From Bacillota bacterium (GTDB lineage: Bacteria > Bacillota > DTU065): a DNA stretch of 64,000 nucleotides. A model generated the notes under the pieces. The model was given only the letters and a program-made list of their open reading frames with translations, was not told where the DNA came from and searched no databases. The position numbers were made by a program, and so were the translations under genes. Shown in pieces: positions 8,817 through 17,134 of this stretch (positions are counted from its first letter, which is position 1; each line of letters begins with the position of its first letter). The stretch covers positions 38,891-102,890 of the forward strand of contig JAHDNZ010000006.1 of the NCBI GenBank assembly GCA_018435125.1, given 5' to 3'.

Positions 8817-9167
8817 ATGGAGATTAAACTTGATAATACTAGGTCGTCAATTCAAGACAGAGCGCAAGAAATAAGAAATAGGATGGAAAACGAAAAAACC
8901 AAGGTTGAACAAAATAGTGTTACTGAAAGTACAGAAGAAAAAAAAGAAAACAGTTTAGACAATTCGATTGAAATTGCAGATAAGTTAGCTAAAGCTTTTA
9001 ATAAAGAGATTAAGTTTCAGATCCATGAACAAACCGAACAGATCTATGTTGAGATTGTAGATAAAGATACAGGTGAAGTAATTAAACAGATTCCGCCCGA
9101 AGAAATGCTAAAGATCGCTGCTAGTGTACAGGAATTTTTAGGTCTTATCGTAGATAAAAAGGCTTAG
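8817..9167 (+). CDS. flaG: FlaG-family flagellar protein
   Basis: The 116-aa protein has an acidic, lysine-rich variable N-terminus and the conserved FlaG half from about residue 55: LAKAFNKEIKFQIHEQTEQ, IYVEIVDKDTGEVIKQIPPEE and MLKIAASVQEFLGLIVD. FlaG affects filament length in several bacteria. It lies 167 bp after flgL and 11 bp before fliD, as usual for FlaG. The start at ATG 8817 follows GGGGTGAAAGT. Confidence 0.9.
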   Translation: MEIKLDNTRSSIQDRAQEIRNRMENEKTKVEQNSVTESTEEKKENSLDNSIEIADKLAKAFNKEIKFQIHEQTEQIYVEIVDKDTGEVIKQIPPEEMLKIAASVQEFLGLIVDKKA

Positions 9168-9178
9168 GAGGTGTAAAT

Positions 9179-10531
9179 ATGGATTTTTTAGGTATTGGTT
9201 CAAATATGGATATGCAATCCATCGTAGATAAGCTAGTTGCTTTAGAAAAACGCCCTATTCTTCGCTTAGAAAGTCAAAAAGTCGACTATTCAACCAAACA
9301 GGCTATTTGGCGCGAAGTCAACACTAGACTAAGTGCATTAAGTTCATCACTAGACGGCTTAAAATTACAAAGTGATTTTGAAAAAATTAATGCAACAGTG
9401 TCCGATGAAAAGATTCTCACGGCTTCTGCCGGTGCCAACGCTGCTTTCGGGGAGTATGAAATTGAGGTTCTTCAACTGGCTAAAGCCCAAAAAGTGATGT
9501 CAAATCAGTGGCAAGCTCCTCTCACAAATGAGGTTATTCTAAATATTAACGGCAAGACTGTTACTGTTGAGGCTTCTGAGGAAAATCCTCAAACAATAGT
9601 TGAGGTTGCAAGAGAGATAAATAAAACAAAAGATCTCGGTGTTATCGCATCTGTAGTTGACAAGCGATTAGTTCTAGAAGCTAATACTACTAATACAACC
9701 ATTAATTTTGATGGCGAGAACAGCTTTTTAACTGCTATAGGTGTGTTAGATGAGTCTGGTCAAATAGCAGAAGGCAAACAACTTCAAGCTGCAACCGAGG
9801 CGATTGTCAATATTAATGGTATTGAGGTTAAGCGTGATAGCAACATAATCGAGGAAGCTATTTTAGGAGTTAAACTAATTCTTAAAAAAGAAAGCCCCGA
9901 CAAGGTAAATGTTGCGGTAAACAAAGATGTGGACGCTATCTATAATAAGATTAAAGGGTTTATAGACGAATATACCAAAGTTCAGACTTACCTGGACAAG
10001 CAAACCTTTTTTACCAAAGGAACTGGTGACCAACTAAATTCAACCGGTCAGCTTTTTAGCGATAGTACTGTTACTATACTAAAGACCAGATTAAGGTCGA
10101 TTTTCGCCGGAGCGGTGGAGGACATAGCCGGTACTGATTTAAAGATGCTTTCTCAAATCGGTATTGAGGTAGATAAAACTGGTAAGGTCCAAGTTGACGA
10201 TGCGAAACTTAAAGAGGCCATTAAAGAAAAGCCCACTCAGGTGGCTGACATATTTATTAAAAAAGATACAGGCATGACTGCCAAAATGCAGACCTATATC
10301 AAGGGTTATACTGAGTATGCAGGTATTATTGACAGTAAGCTCAAATACTATGATGCTCGTATCCAGGATGTAGATAAGAGTATGAAACGACTAGATGAAA
10401 GAGTTGAAATGAGAAGAGAAAGCTTGATCAGGCAATTTACCGCTTTGGATAAAGCTCTAGCTAGAAACTATGATCAAGGTCTCTGGCTAACTACACAATT
10501 ACAACAGCTAACATCATTTAAGAAGAATTGA
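9179..10531 (+). CDS. fliD: Flagellar filament cap protein FliD (HAP2)
   Basis: The 450-aa protein starts MDFLGIGSNMDMQSIVDKLV, the FliD N-terminal pattern. The FliD_C domain near the end contains MLSQIGIEVDKTGKVQVDDAKLKEAI (about 318-343, quoted in parts) and a terminal coiled coil with LDERVEMRRESLIRQFTALD. FliD caps the growing filament and folds incoming flagellin. It sits between flaG and fliS, its own export chaperone neighbourhood. The ribosome binding site AGGAGGTG precedes ATG 9179. Confidence 0.95.
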   Translation: MDFLGIGSNMDMQSIVDKLVALEKRPILRLESQKVDYSTKQAIWREVNTRLSALSSSLDGLKLQSDFEKINATVSDEKILTASAGANAAFGEYEIEVLQLAKAQKVMSNQWQAPLTNEVILNINGKTVTVEASEENPQTIVEVAREINKTKDLGVIASVVDKRLVLEANTTNTTINFDGENSFLTAIGVLDESGQIAEGKQLQAATEAIVNINGIEVKRDSNIIEEAILGVKLILKKESPDKVNVAVNKDVDAIYNKIKGFIDEYTKVQTYLDKQTFFTKGTGDQLNSTGQLFSDSTVTILKTRLRSIFAGAVEDIAGTDLKMLSQIGIEVDKTGKVQVDDAKLKEAIKEKPTQVADIFIKKDTGMTAKMQTYIKGYTEYAGIIDSKLKYYDARIQDVDKSMKRLDERVEMRRESLIRQFTALDKALARNYDQGLWLTTQLQQLTSFKKN

Positions 10532-10542
10532 GGTGCTACAAA

Positions 10543-10932
10543 ATGAAAGGTTATGACCCATATGCACAGTATAAAAAAACCAGAGTTGAAACTGCCAGTC
10601 CAGCTGAGCTTATAACCATGCTTTATGATGAAGCGGTTAAATCTTTAAAACTGGCGGTTAAAGCTATTGAAGATAAAAAGCCTGAGATAGCTCATAATAA
10701 TATTATCAAGGTGCAAGACATACTTGACGAGTTGAGCTTTTCCATCAATAAAGAACAAGGGGGAGAGATTGCTGAGAATCTGCTCTCACTTTACGATTAT
10801 ATGAAACATCAATTAATTGAAGCCAATCTTAAAAAAGAGACTACTCTTGTCAATGAAGTCTGTCAAATGGTCGAAGAACTTAGAGCTACTTGGCAAGAAG
10901 CAGCTAAGGCAGGCACCAAAAGCAATGGTTGA
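10543..10932 (+). CDS. fliS: Flagellar export chaperone FliS
   Basis: The ATG at 10543, behind GAGGTG, gives a 129-aa protein starting MKGYDPYAQYKKTRVETASP. An upstream TTG at 10528 overlaps fliD and is less likely. The family motifs ELITMLYDEAVKSLKLA and NIIKVQDILDELSFSINKEQGG (in parts) are clear. FliS binds flagellin and prevents premature polymerisation. No flagellin gene is in this window. The next gene overlaps its end by 8 bp. Confidence 0.94.
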   Translation: MKGYDPYAQYKKTRVETASPAELITMLYDEAVKSLKLAVKAIEDKKPEIAHNNIIKVQDILDELSFSINKEQGGEIAENLLSLYDYMKHQLIEANLKKETTLVNEVCQMVEELRATWQEAAKAGTKSNG

Positions 10933-11389
10933 GTCATTTAATTATTTTTGGGAAGCCTTAGAGAAGAAACGCGATTATCTAAACATGATTAGAGTGTCTT
11001 TAGAAAAGCAAGTAAATGCAGCCAAAGCTAATGAGTGGACTGAGTTCAATTGTCTAGCTGACCAAATTGACACTATAATTAAACAGGTAGATGAACTGGA
11101 TCTGTTTATTAAAGAGAAATATGAAAATATACAGTCTCTGCAAGATGTTCAAAAACTCTGGGGAGAGGAAAAATCCGGGAAAATTAGGGTATTAAGCATT
11201 GAAATGCAAGCTCTTGTCGAAGAATCTATTAAACTTCAAGAGTCTTCTGTTGTTCCAATAACAAGCAAAAAAGAACAGGCACTCAAAGAACTACAGGTCC
11301 TTGAGCTTAGAAAGGATACCTTAAAAGCCTACAGAAGACCATCCCACTATTATAAATCGATACCACGGTTTATTGATAAGGAAAAATAA
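10925..11389 (+). CDS. Helical FliT/FlgN-like flagellar protein
   Basis: The frame from ATG 10925 (154 aa) overlaps the last codons of fliS. It is almost wholly helical and charged (ALEKKRDYLNMIRVSLEKQV, DTIIKQVDELDLFI), with no cysteine or signal peptide. Size and composition resemble FliT- or FlgN-type export chaperones, and a FliT-like gene commonly follows fliS. Sequence motifs are too weak to assign it by eye, so the role rests on position. A longer upstream start inside fliS is possible but has no evident ribosome binding site. Confidence 0.6.
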   Translation: MVESFNYFWEALEKKRDYLNMIRVSLEKQVNAAKANEWTEFNCLADQIDTIIKQVDELDLFIKEKYENIQSLQDVQKLWGEEKSGKIRVLSIEMQALVEESIKLQESSVVPITSKKEQALKELQVLELRKDTLKAYRRPSHYYKSIPRFIDKEK

Positions 11390-11532
11390 ACATGTTATTG
11401 CAGTAATTATGAGAATATATCTGTCTGCAGCATTAATTAACAATGATTTTCGTATGCCATAAATCGACACAACTCGACACCAATAAGCTGAGACTAAGCA
11501 ATAGCAACAGTTAACCAGGTTGCTGGGATAAT

Positions 11533-11559
11533 TTGACATAATACCTCTACTGTTATAAC
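11533..11559 (+). promoter_or_regulatory. Candidate promoter of the cold-shock gene
   Basis: TTGACA at 11533-11538 matches the sigma-A -35 box. The best -10 boxes are TATAAC at 11554-11559 (15-bp spacer) or TAACTT at 11556-11561 (17-bp spacer). Either leaves a 5' leader of about 50 nt before the cold-shock gene. The region 11390-11617 otherwise shows no gene. Confidence 0.45.
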
Positions 11560-11617
11560 TTTAATATGATATTGTTTTTCTTGGTTAGCCAAGTGAGTAG
11601 GAGGTATTTTCGATAAA

Positions 11618-11818
11618 ATGCAAGGCAAAGTTAAGTGGTTTAGCAATGAAAAAGGCTATGGCTTTATAGAACCCTCTGGTGGAGGTGCTGATGTATTTGT
11701 CCACTATACGGCCATTACAGGTGATGGTTACAGATCGTTAGAGGAAGGGCAAGAGGTAGAATTTGATATTGTTGATGGTGTACGTGGGCCTCAAGCTGCA
11801 AATGTCAAAAAAAGCTAA
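11618..11818 (+). CDS. Cold-shock domain protein (CspA/CspB family)
   Basis: The 66-aa protein is a single cold-shock domain with RNP1 KGYGFIEP (residues 12-19) and RNP2 VFVHYTAI (about 29-36). It binds single-stranded RNA/DNA and melts secondary structure in mRNA at low temperature. The usual Csp glutamate-rich RNP2 reads VFVHY, as expected. It is monocistronic: a candidate promoter lies upstream and a strong terminator follows. Many paralogues exist in one genome, so no specific csp letter is given. Confidence 0.95.
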   Translation: MQGKVKWFSNEKGYGFIEPSGGGADVFVHYTAITGDGYRSLEEGQEVEFDIVDGVRGPQAANVKKS

Positions 11819-11828
11819 TTTCGGTTAT

Positions 11829-11853
11829 AAGGAGGTTAATAGCCTCCTTTTTG
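11829..11853 (+). terminator. Intrinsic terminator of the cold-shock gene
   Basis: AAGGAGG (11829-11835), a short loop, and CCTCCTT (11843-11849) followed by a T run make a typical rho-independent terminator just after the cold-shock gene stop. Confidence 0.85.
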
Positions 11854-11938
11854 TGTGTTTAATATTTCCTGAAGTGGGTAATAAATATATAGAAGAGATC
11901 TAGTTATGGCTCCATTTTCCATGAAGGGAGTGGGTGGT

Positions 11939-12499
11939 GTGAAGATTATAGTTTCGGGGAAAAACATTTTAGTTACTGATGCTCTAAAGGCTTACGTGGA
12001 AAAAAGGGTTGGTAAACTAGAACGCTACTTAAAAGGTTTTAACAAAGAAGTTGAGGCTAACGTTATCTTAAGTGTAGAAGGGAACTTCCAGATTGTTGAA
12101 GTAACAATTGAACTTGTGGGTATTATCATAAGAGGCGAAGAACGTACTAATGACATGTACACCTCAATCGACAATGTGGTAGAAAAGCTAGAGCGTCAAA
12201 TTAGAAAGTATAAGACACGTGTTAAATTAAAAAACAGACAGGATACTAGAGAGGCCATTAAAGAGATAAATCAAAGACATTTAGAGATCCCCGATAATGA
12301 CGACCCAGAGGAAGAAATAAAGATTGTTAAGAAGAAGAAATTTACCCTTAAACCTATGACAGTAGAAGAAGCGGTAATGCAGATGGATTTGCTGGGACAC
12401 GACTTTTTTGTGTTTTTAGATAGCGATGATAATGAGGTACGAGTGGTTTATAAAAGAAGAGATGGCAACTACGGTTTAATCGAACCGGAACTAGCCTAG
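11939..12499 (+). CDS. hpf: Long-form ribosome hibernation promoting factor
   Basis: From GTG 11939 the 186-aa protein reads MKIIVSGKNILVTDALKAYV, the normal HPF start. An ATG at 11906 would add an atypical 11-residue tail and lacks a good ribosome binding site. The N-terminal S30AE domain (about 1-100) is followed by a charged linker and the C-terminal dimerisation domain (about 128-186) with KPMTVEEAVMQMDLLGHDFF and VVYKRRDGNYGLIEP. Long HPF dimerises 70S ribosomes into inactive 100S particles in stationary phase. It would normally sit directly upstream of secA; here an insertion sequence separates them. Confidence 0.95.
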   Translation: MKIIVSGKNILVTDALKAYVEKRVGKLERYLKGFNKEVEANVILSVEGNFQIVEVTIELVGIIIRGEERTNDMYTSIDNVVEKLERQIRKYKTRVKLKNRQDTREAIKEINQRHLEIPDNDDPEEEIKIVKKKKFTLKPMTVEEAVMQMDLLGHDFFVFLDSDDNEVRVVYKRRDGNYGLIEPELA

Positions 12500-12514
12500 A
12501 GATAAAAAAAGGCC

Positions 12515-12525
12515 GGATTAAATCC
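12515..12525 (+). repeat. Target-site duplication, left copy (in the hpf terminator)
   Basis: GGATTAAATCC here recurs at 14171-14181 in the same orientation, flanking the insertion sequence. Upstream lies A7-GGCC (12504-12514), the 5' arm of the original hpf terminator hairpin. Confidence 0.85.
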
Positions 12526-12540
12526 AATGTCATTAAGTTA
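12526..12540 (+). repeat. Terminal inverted repeat, left end of the IS
   Basis: AATGTCATTAAGTTA is the exact complement of 14156-14170. Identity breaks down beyond 15 bases. Confidence 0.85.
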
Positions 12541-12561
12541 AGAACCGAACAATTGGAACTC

Positions 12562-12601
12562 AAAAAGACAGAGTATAAGAAATTGTACCCTGTCTTTTTT
12601 T
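12562..12601 (+). terminator. Terminator-like hairpin near the left end of the IS
   Basis: AAAAAGACAG (12562-12571) pairs with CTGTCTTTTT (12590-12599), followed by more T. It precedes the transposase start by about 90 bp. Such structures in IS elements shield the transposase from transcription entering from outside. Confidence 0.65.
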
Positions 12602-12687
12602 GATGTTTTTGAAAAATAGGACTTGATAAATAGGGCGAAATCTGTGGCGCAGCCCCTTAAATGAAGGCATTTTAAGGAGGTTGTGTC

Positions 12688-14001
12688 ATGGTAAATTATT
12701 CACTATTTATTAAGGAAAAGTTGAAATCTATTATCGCCGATATGGCATCCCGAAAGGATGAATTAGTTAAAGACCCAGGCCAGGATTTTACACGTCGTCG
12801 AAAACTCTCGTTCGAAGAGACGATTAACTTTATGCTTTCCATGGGGGGTGGTAGCCTCGATTACGAGCTAATGGAGCATTTCAGTTATGATCCAAAAGTA
12901 GCTACTTCTTCTGCATTTATTCAGCAAAGAGACAAACTGCATACGAGAGCTTTTCAGTTTCTTTTGAATTAGTTCACGCATTCCTTTGAGGACTTCACAC
13001 TTTATCAAGGATACCAGCTCGTTGCAGTTGACGGTTCCGATTTGCTCATTTCGCACGATCCGAGTGATCAGCGAACATATTTTCAATCTACCCCCAACAG
13101 CAAAGGGTATAATTTAGTTCATGTCAAAGCAATGTATGACTTATGTAACAAAGTATACCTCGATGCTTGCATTCAACCAGGCAGAAATGAGAACGAATTT
13201 AAGGCACTAACCGATATGGTAGACGGCTCAGTTCTCAAGGATAAAAATGTAATTGTTATTGCTGATCGAGGCTATGAAAGTTATAACGTTCTTGCACATA
13301 TTGAGGGAAAAAATGGAAATATATCATTCGAGTAAAAGATGCTAAAAGCAACGGTATCGTCTCTAGTTTAGATCTACCAAAAACAGGCGAATTTGACTGT
13401 CAATTAACCCGTATATTAACACGCAAACAAACAAACGTGGTTAAATCCAGACCAAATATTTACCAGTTTATGCCCAACAACTCTAATTTTGATTACTTAG
13501 AATCTGTGGGTCAAACTTACTATTCTTTGTCTTTTCGTGTTGTTCGCGTAAAAATAGCTGAAAACAACTATCAAACCTTGATTACAAACTTGGAACCTGA
13601 GGAGTTTGGGATAGAGCAGATAAAAGAGCTCTATCGTATGCGTTGGGGCATTGAAACTTCCTTTCGGAAACTTAAGCATACAATTGGTCTTGTTAATTTG
13701 CATTCAAAAAAAGTGAAGCGCATTCTGCAAGAGGTCTTCGCAAGAATGGTCATGTATAACTTCTGTGAAATCAACTCTGCACGTAGTGATTCAACAAAAA
13801 TCAAGGACATACGACTACCAGGTTAATTATTCTAAGGCCATGTCGATTTGTAGACACTTCTTCAAAACCCTTGTTAATGCACATCCACCCGATATTGAAG
13901 CTCTTATACAAAAGTATATTTTACCGAGAAGACAGGGTCGCACACACCCTAGAAAAATTAGATTCGGAACTTTTGTAAGCTTCAACTATAGAATAGCTTA
14001 G
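12688..14001 (+). pseudogene. IS4-family transposase, disrupted
   Basis: The N-terminal part starts at ATG 12688 behind AAGGAGG. An in-frame TAG at 12970-12972 cuts it after FQFLLN. Reading on, the frame continues with the first catalytic Asp region (VAVDGSDLL) and the second (VIVIADRGYES). A -1 shift at an A6 run (13308-13313) restores WKYIIRVKDAKSNG. The YREK segment YRMRWGIETSFRKLK follows at about 13634-13678. A further +1 shift near 13770 is needed to rejoin the C-terminus with TYDYQVNYSKAM up to the stop at 13999-14001. All catalytic residues remain, so decay is recent or mobilisation in trans is possible. Confidence 0.9.
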
Positions 14002-14089
14002 AATCCGAGATAAAACGAAAGCTTTTTTGACAGATAGTTTATCTGTCTATTTGTCATGCCCCAAAATAGTAACTTCCAAGCTTCTAAAG

Positions 14090-14140
14090 AAAAAAAGAGT
14101 CGTCAAAGACGTATTTATATTACGTTGACAACTCTTTATA
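14090..14140 (+). terminator. Hairpin at the right end of the IS
   Basis: AGAGTCGTCAA (14096-14106) pairs with TTGACAACTCT (14125-14135) with one mismatch, extended by an inner ACGT/ACGT pairing. An A run precedes it and CTTTATA follows. It can serve as the transposase terminator or block read-through out of the element. Confidence 0.5.
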
Positions 14141-14155
14141 AATATCTCGTTACAC

Positions 14156-14170
14156 TAACTTAATGACATT
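14156..14170 (-). repeat. Terminal inverted repeat, right end of the IS
   Basis: TAACTTAATGACATT on the plus strand is the exact complement of the left end at 12526-12540. Confidence 0.85.
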
Positions 14171-14193
14171 GGATTAAATCCGGCCTTTTTTTT
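14171..14193 (+). terminator. Right half of the split hpf terminator, with the second target-site copy
   Basis: GGATTAAATCC (14171-14181, the right duplication) continues into GGCC and eight T. With the A7-GGCC arm at 12504-12514 this rebuilds a hairpin with GGCCGGATT and AATCCGGCC arms and flanking A and T runs. This was a bidirectional-looking terminator after hpf before the IS arrived. Alone, this half keeps the T run but not the distal 5' arm. Confidence 0.75.
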
Positions 14194-14257
14194 ATCTCTA
14201 GGATAAGCATGTCAATATTTAAATCTAGTTGACCAATAGTGAGAATTATAGGTTCTA

Positions 14258-14266
14258 TGATATAAT
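14258..14266 (+). promoter_or_regulatory. Extended -10 promoter upstream of secA
   Basis: TGATATAAT at 14258-14266 is a consensus extended -10 element (TGnTATAAT). No good -35 box lies at 17 bp, which extended -10 promoters do not need. It is about 100 bp upstream of secA and outside the IS, so secA should not depend on hpf transcription. Confidence 0.6.
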
Positions 14267-14370
14267 ATTAACGGTTCTATTTGGGCCTTTAGAAAACATC
14301 AACTGTTGATTCTCTAATGCTAACTATGCGGAAAGCTTTTTAACTGCAAACGGCGAGGAGGTATTGGTAT

Positions 14371-17118
14371 TTGTTAAAATTTATTAAAAGACTAATTGAC
14401 CCAGAGGTTAAAGACTTAGCTCGCTTGAAGGAAACGACCGAAACAGTCAATTCTTTAGAAGCCGAAATGCAAAAGCTAAGCGACGATAAACTAGGACAAA
14501 AAACCATCGAGTTTAAAAATCGCTTCCAAGGGGGAGAAAGTCTAACTAGCCTACTTCCAGAAGCTTTCGCTGTTGTGCGGGAAGCATCTGTAAGAACGCT
14601 GGAATTGAGACATTTTGATGAGCAAATTGTAGGTGGGATTGCTCTACATGAAGGTAAGATAGCCGAGATGAAAACAGGTGAAGGTAAAACTCTTGCGGCA
14701 ACTCTGCCTGTCTATTTGAATGCCTTAGAAGGTAAAGGGGTTCATGTTATAACAGTTAATGATTATCTGGCTCGCAGAGATGCAGACTGGATGGGAGCAA
14801 TTTATAGATTTCTAGGCCTTAGTGTAGGCTGTATCTTGCATGGGCTTAGTTTTGAGGAAAGAAAACAAGCCTATAATGCAGATATAACCTATGGAACAAA
14901 TAATGAATTTGGGTTTGATTATTTAAGAGATAATATGGTGCTTAGAGCCGACGATATGGTGCAAAGAGATTTGCACTATGCCATTGTCGATGAGGTCGAT
15001 AGTATTCTTGTTGATGAAGCACGTACACCTTTGATTATTTCTGGCAGCGCTGATGAATCTACGGAACTCTACAATCGCTTTGCTAGAATAGTACCGCGAC
15101 TAAAACAAGAAGAAGATTTTACTATCGATGAAAAAGGTAAGACAGTCGCCATAGCCGAAAACGGTGTTGACAAAGTCGAAAGAGAGCTTGGGGTAGATAA
15201 TCTCTATGATCCTGCAAATATAGGCTTAACCCATCATTTGAATCAGGCCTTAAGAGCTCAATATATTATGAAGCGTGATGTAGATTATGTCGTAAAAGAT
15301 GGAGAAGTTGTAATTGTTGATGAATTTACAGGTCGTCTGATGCCTGGCAGACGTTATTCAAACGGGTTGCATCAGGCCATTGAAGCCAAAGAAAATGTAA
15401 AGGTAGCCTCTGAGAGCAGAACGCTTGCTAGTATTACATTTCAAAATTACTTTCGCATGTATACCAAATTAGCAGGTATGACCGGTACTGCTAAGACCGA
15501 AGCGGAAGAGTTTTTAAAGATTTATGGACTAAGAGTTTTAGAGATTCCCACCCACAAGCCAATGATCAGAATAGATTACCCTGATGTTGTATATAAAAAT
15601 GAAGTTGCTAAGTTCAAAGCGGTCATAGAAGAAATTAAAGAGATGTATCAAAAAAAGCGACCGGTTCTAGTTGGAACCATTTCAATTGAAAAGTCTGAAC
15701 TATTAAGTGAGTTGTTAAAAAGACAAGGTATACCACATAAAGTATTAAACGCCAAAAATCATGAGCAGGAAGCTGAAATTGTGGCCCAAGCAGGTCGCAT
15801 AGGAGCGGTAACAATCTCTACTAACATGGCCGGTAGAGGCACAGATATTATTTTAGGCGGCAATCCTGATTTTTTGGTTAAAGAGCAGTTAAGAAAAGCC
15901 GGATGGACTGCCGAGGCAGTTGCAGCTGCCAGTGAAAAGGTTCCTAGTGAAATTCTGGCGCGGGGACTTAATATCTCAATTGCAGAGTTAAAAGAGCTCC
16001 AATCTCAGTACAATGAGCTGCAAAAGGATGCTAAAGCACAATTGCAACTTGAACAGAAAAAAGTAATTGAGTTGGGCGGACTGCATATCATCGGAACAGA
16101 AAGGCACGAAAGTCGACGTATTGACAACCAGTTGAGGGGACGTTCAGGTCGTCAGGGAGATCCTGGCTCATCCAAGTTTTTTGTTGCCTTAGAAGATGAA
16201 CTGATGCGCCGTTTTGGAAGCGATCGTTTTGTCGGTCTGATGGAAAAATTGGGTTGGGAAGATGATATCCCTATTGAACATCACCAAATAAGTAAAGCTA
16301 TTGAAAATGCTCAAAAACGCGTGGAGTCTTGGAACTTTAGCATACGTAAGAATGTCTTAGAGTACGACCAAGTTCTTAATAAACAACGTGAAGCTATTTA
16401 TTCGTTGCGCAAAGAGTTTATGTTTGGCTCGGATGGATATGCGGTACTTCTTAGAATGATCAAAGGTGCGGTGGATAATATCCTTAGTTTTAATACTATT
16501 GATATTGATAATGCAGCCGATTGGCCCTATGAGACACTTCAGACTAATTTCAAAGAGCTCATGGGTAGATATGATACCGGTTTACCTGAGCTAATAACTC
16601 AGATGAGAGAATCTTACGCTAATGCGGTAAGTAGTGATGTTTTTAACGATGCTTCCGCTAAATTTATTAATCTGGTAACTAACGCTCTTAAAACCAGAGA
16701 AAGTGAATTAAGCAGTTCACTTTTTCAAGAGATCTCACGGGTTGTTACTTTGCGAACTGTAGACCAAGCCTGGATGGATCACCTAGAAAACATGGATGAT
16801 CTTAAGGATGGTATTGGCCTTAGAGCCTATGGACAGATGAATCCCATTATTGAATACCAAAGAGAGGCTTCACGTCTTTTTGAAGCGACCTTAGCCCGGA
16901 TAGATGAAGAAACAATACGCACTCTTTTCTATCTAAGACTGGCCAATGAAGATGATGTCAAGATGGCCGAAGCTAAAGAAAAAGCTAGAATTGATGCGAT
17001 AAGTACCAATAAAGAAACGGTCCAAAAGACACCTAAACGAGTAGATAAAGAGCCGGGGCGCAATGATCCCTGCCCTTGTGGTAGTGGTAAGAAGTATAAA
17101 AAATGCTGTGGTAAATAG
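14371..17118 (+). CDS. secA: Preprotein translocase ATPase SecA
   Basis: The 915-aa protein starts at TTG 14371 behind GAGGAGGT. Walker A MKTGEGKTLAATLP is at residues 100-113 and Walker B VDEVDSILVDEARTPL near 205-220. The second nucleotide-binding fold has TNMAGRGTDIILGGNPD and RSGRQGDPGSS. The C-terminal zinc-binding SEC-C motif CPCGSGKKYKKCC (about 901-913) binds SecB or phospholipid in other bacteria. SecA drives ATP-dependent export through SecYEG at the membrane. Its order hpf-(IS)-secA-prfB is the normal Firmicute order apart from the IS. Confidence 0.98.
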   Translation: MLKFIKRLIDPEVKDLARLKETTETVNSLEAEMQKLSDDKLGQKTIEFKNRFQGGESLTSLLPEAFAVVREASVRTLELRHFDEQIVGGIALHEGKIAEMKTGEGKTLAATLPVYLNALEGKGVHVITVNDYLARRDADWMGAIYRFLGLSVGCILHGLSFEERKQAYNADITYGTNNEFGFDYLRDNMVLRADDMVQRDLHYAIVDEVDSILVDEARTPLIISGSADESTELYNRFARIVPRLKQEEDFTIDEKGKTVAIAENGVDKVERELGVDNLYDPANIGLTHHLNQALRAQYIMKRDVDYVVKDGEVVIVDEFTGRLMPGRRYSNGLHQAIEAKENVKVASESRTLASITFQNYFRMYTKLAGMTGTAKTEAEEFLKIYGLRVLEIPTHKPMIRIDYPDVVYKNEVAKFKAVIEEIKEMYQKKRPVLVGTISIEKSELLSELLKRQGIPHKVLNAKNHEQEAEIVAQAGRIGAVTISTNMAGRGTDIILGGNPDFLVKEQLRKAGWTAEAVAAASEKVPSEILARGLNISIAELKELQSQYNELQKDAKAQLQLEQKKVIELGGLHIIGTERHESRRIDNQLRGRSGRQGDPGSSKFFVALEDELMRRFGSDRFVGLMEKLGWEDDIPIEHHQISKAIENAQKRVESWNFSIRKNVLEYDQVLNKQREAIYSLRKEFMFGSDGYAVLLRMIKGAVDNILSFNTIDIDNAADWPYETLQTNFKELMGRYDTGLPELITQMRESYANAVSSDVFNDASAKFINLVTNALKTRESELSSSLFQEISRVVTLRTVDQAWMDHLENMDDLKDGIGLRAYGQMNPIIEYQREASRLFEATLARIDEETIRTLFYLRLANEDDVKMAEAKEKARIDAISTNKETVQKTPKRVDKEPGRNDPCPCGSGKKYKKCCGK

Positions 17119-17134
17119 GAGCGTGAAGGTTAAG

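Larger units (their letters stand above)
12526..14170 (+). mobile_element. IS4-family insertion sequence, 1645 bp, with a decayed transposase
   Basis: The ends are perfect 15-bp inverted repeats, AATGTCATTAAGTTA at 12526-12540 and its complement at 14156-14170. They are flanked by the 11-bp direct repeat GGATTAAATCC. Because that repeat is itself nearly palindromic, the true end could be shifted by one or two bases. The single transposase gene has DDE motifs with the IS4 YREK signature, but it is broken by one stop and two frameshifts. An 11-bp duplication fits the IS4 family, which makes 10-13 bp duplications. The element lies between hpf and secA, inside the hpf terminator. Confidence 0.9.

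Noticed and set aside
13305..13335. Programmed -1 frameshift as the normal mode of the IS transposase
   Set aside because: The gene has two further lesions (a stop and a +1 shift), so decay explains the break more simply; kept only as a finding with low interest.
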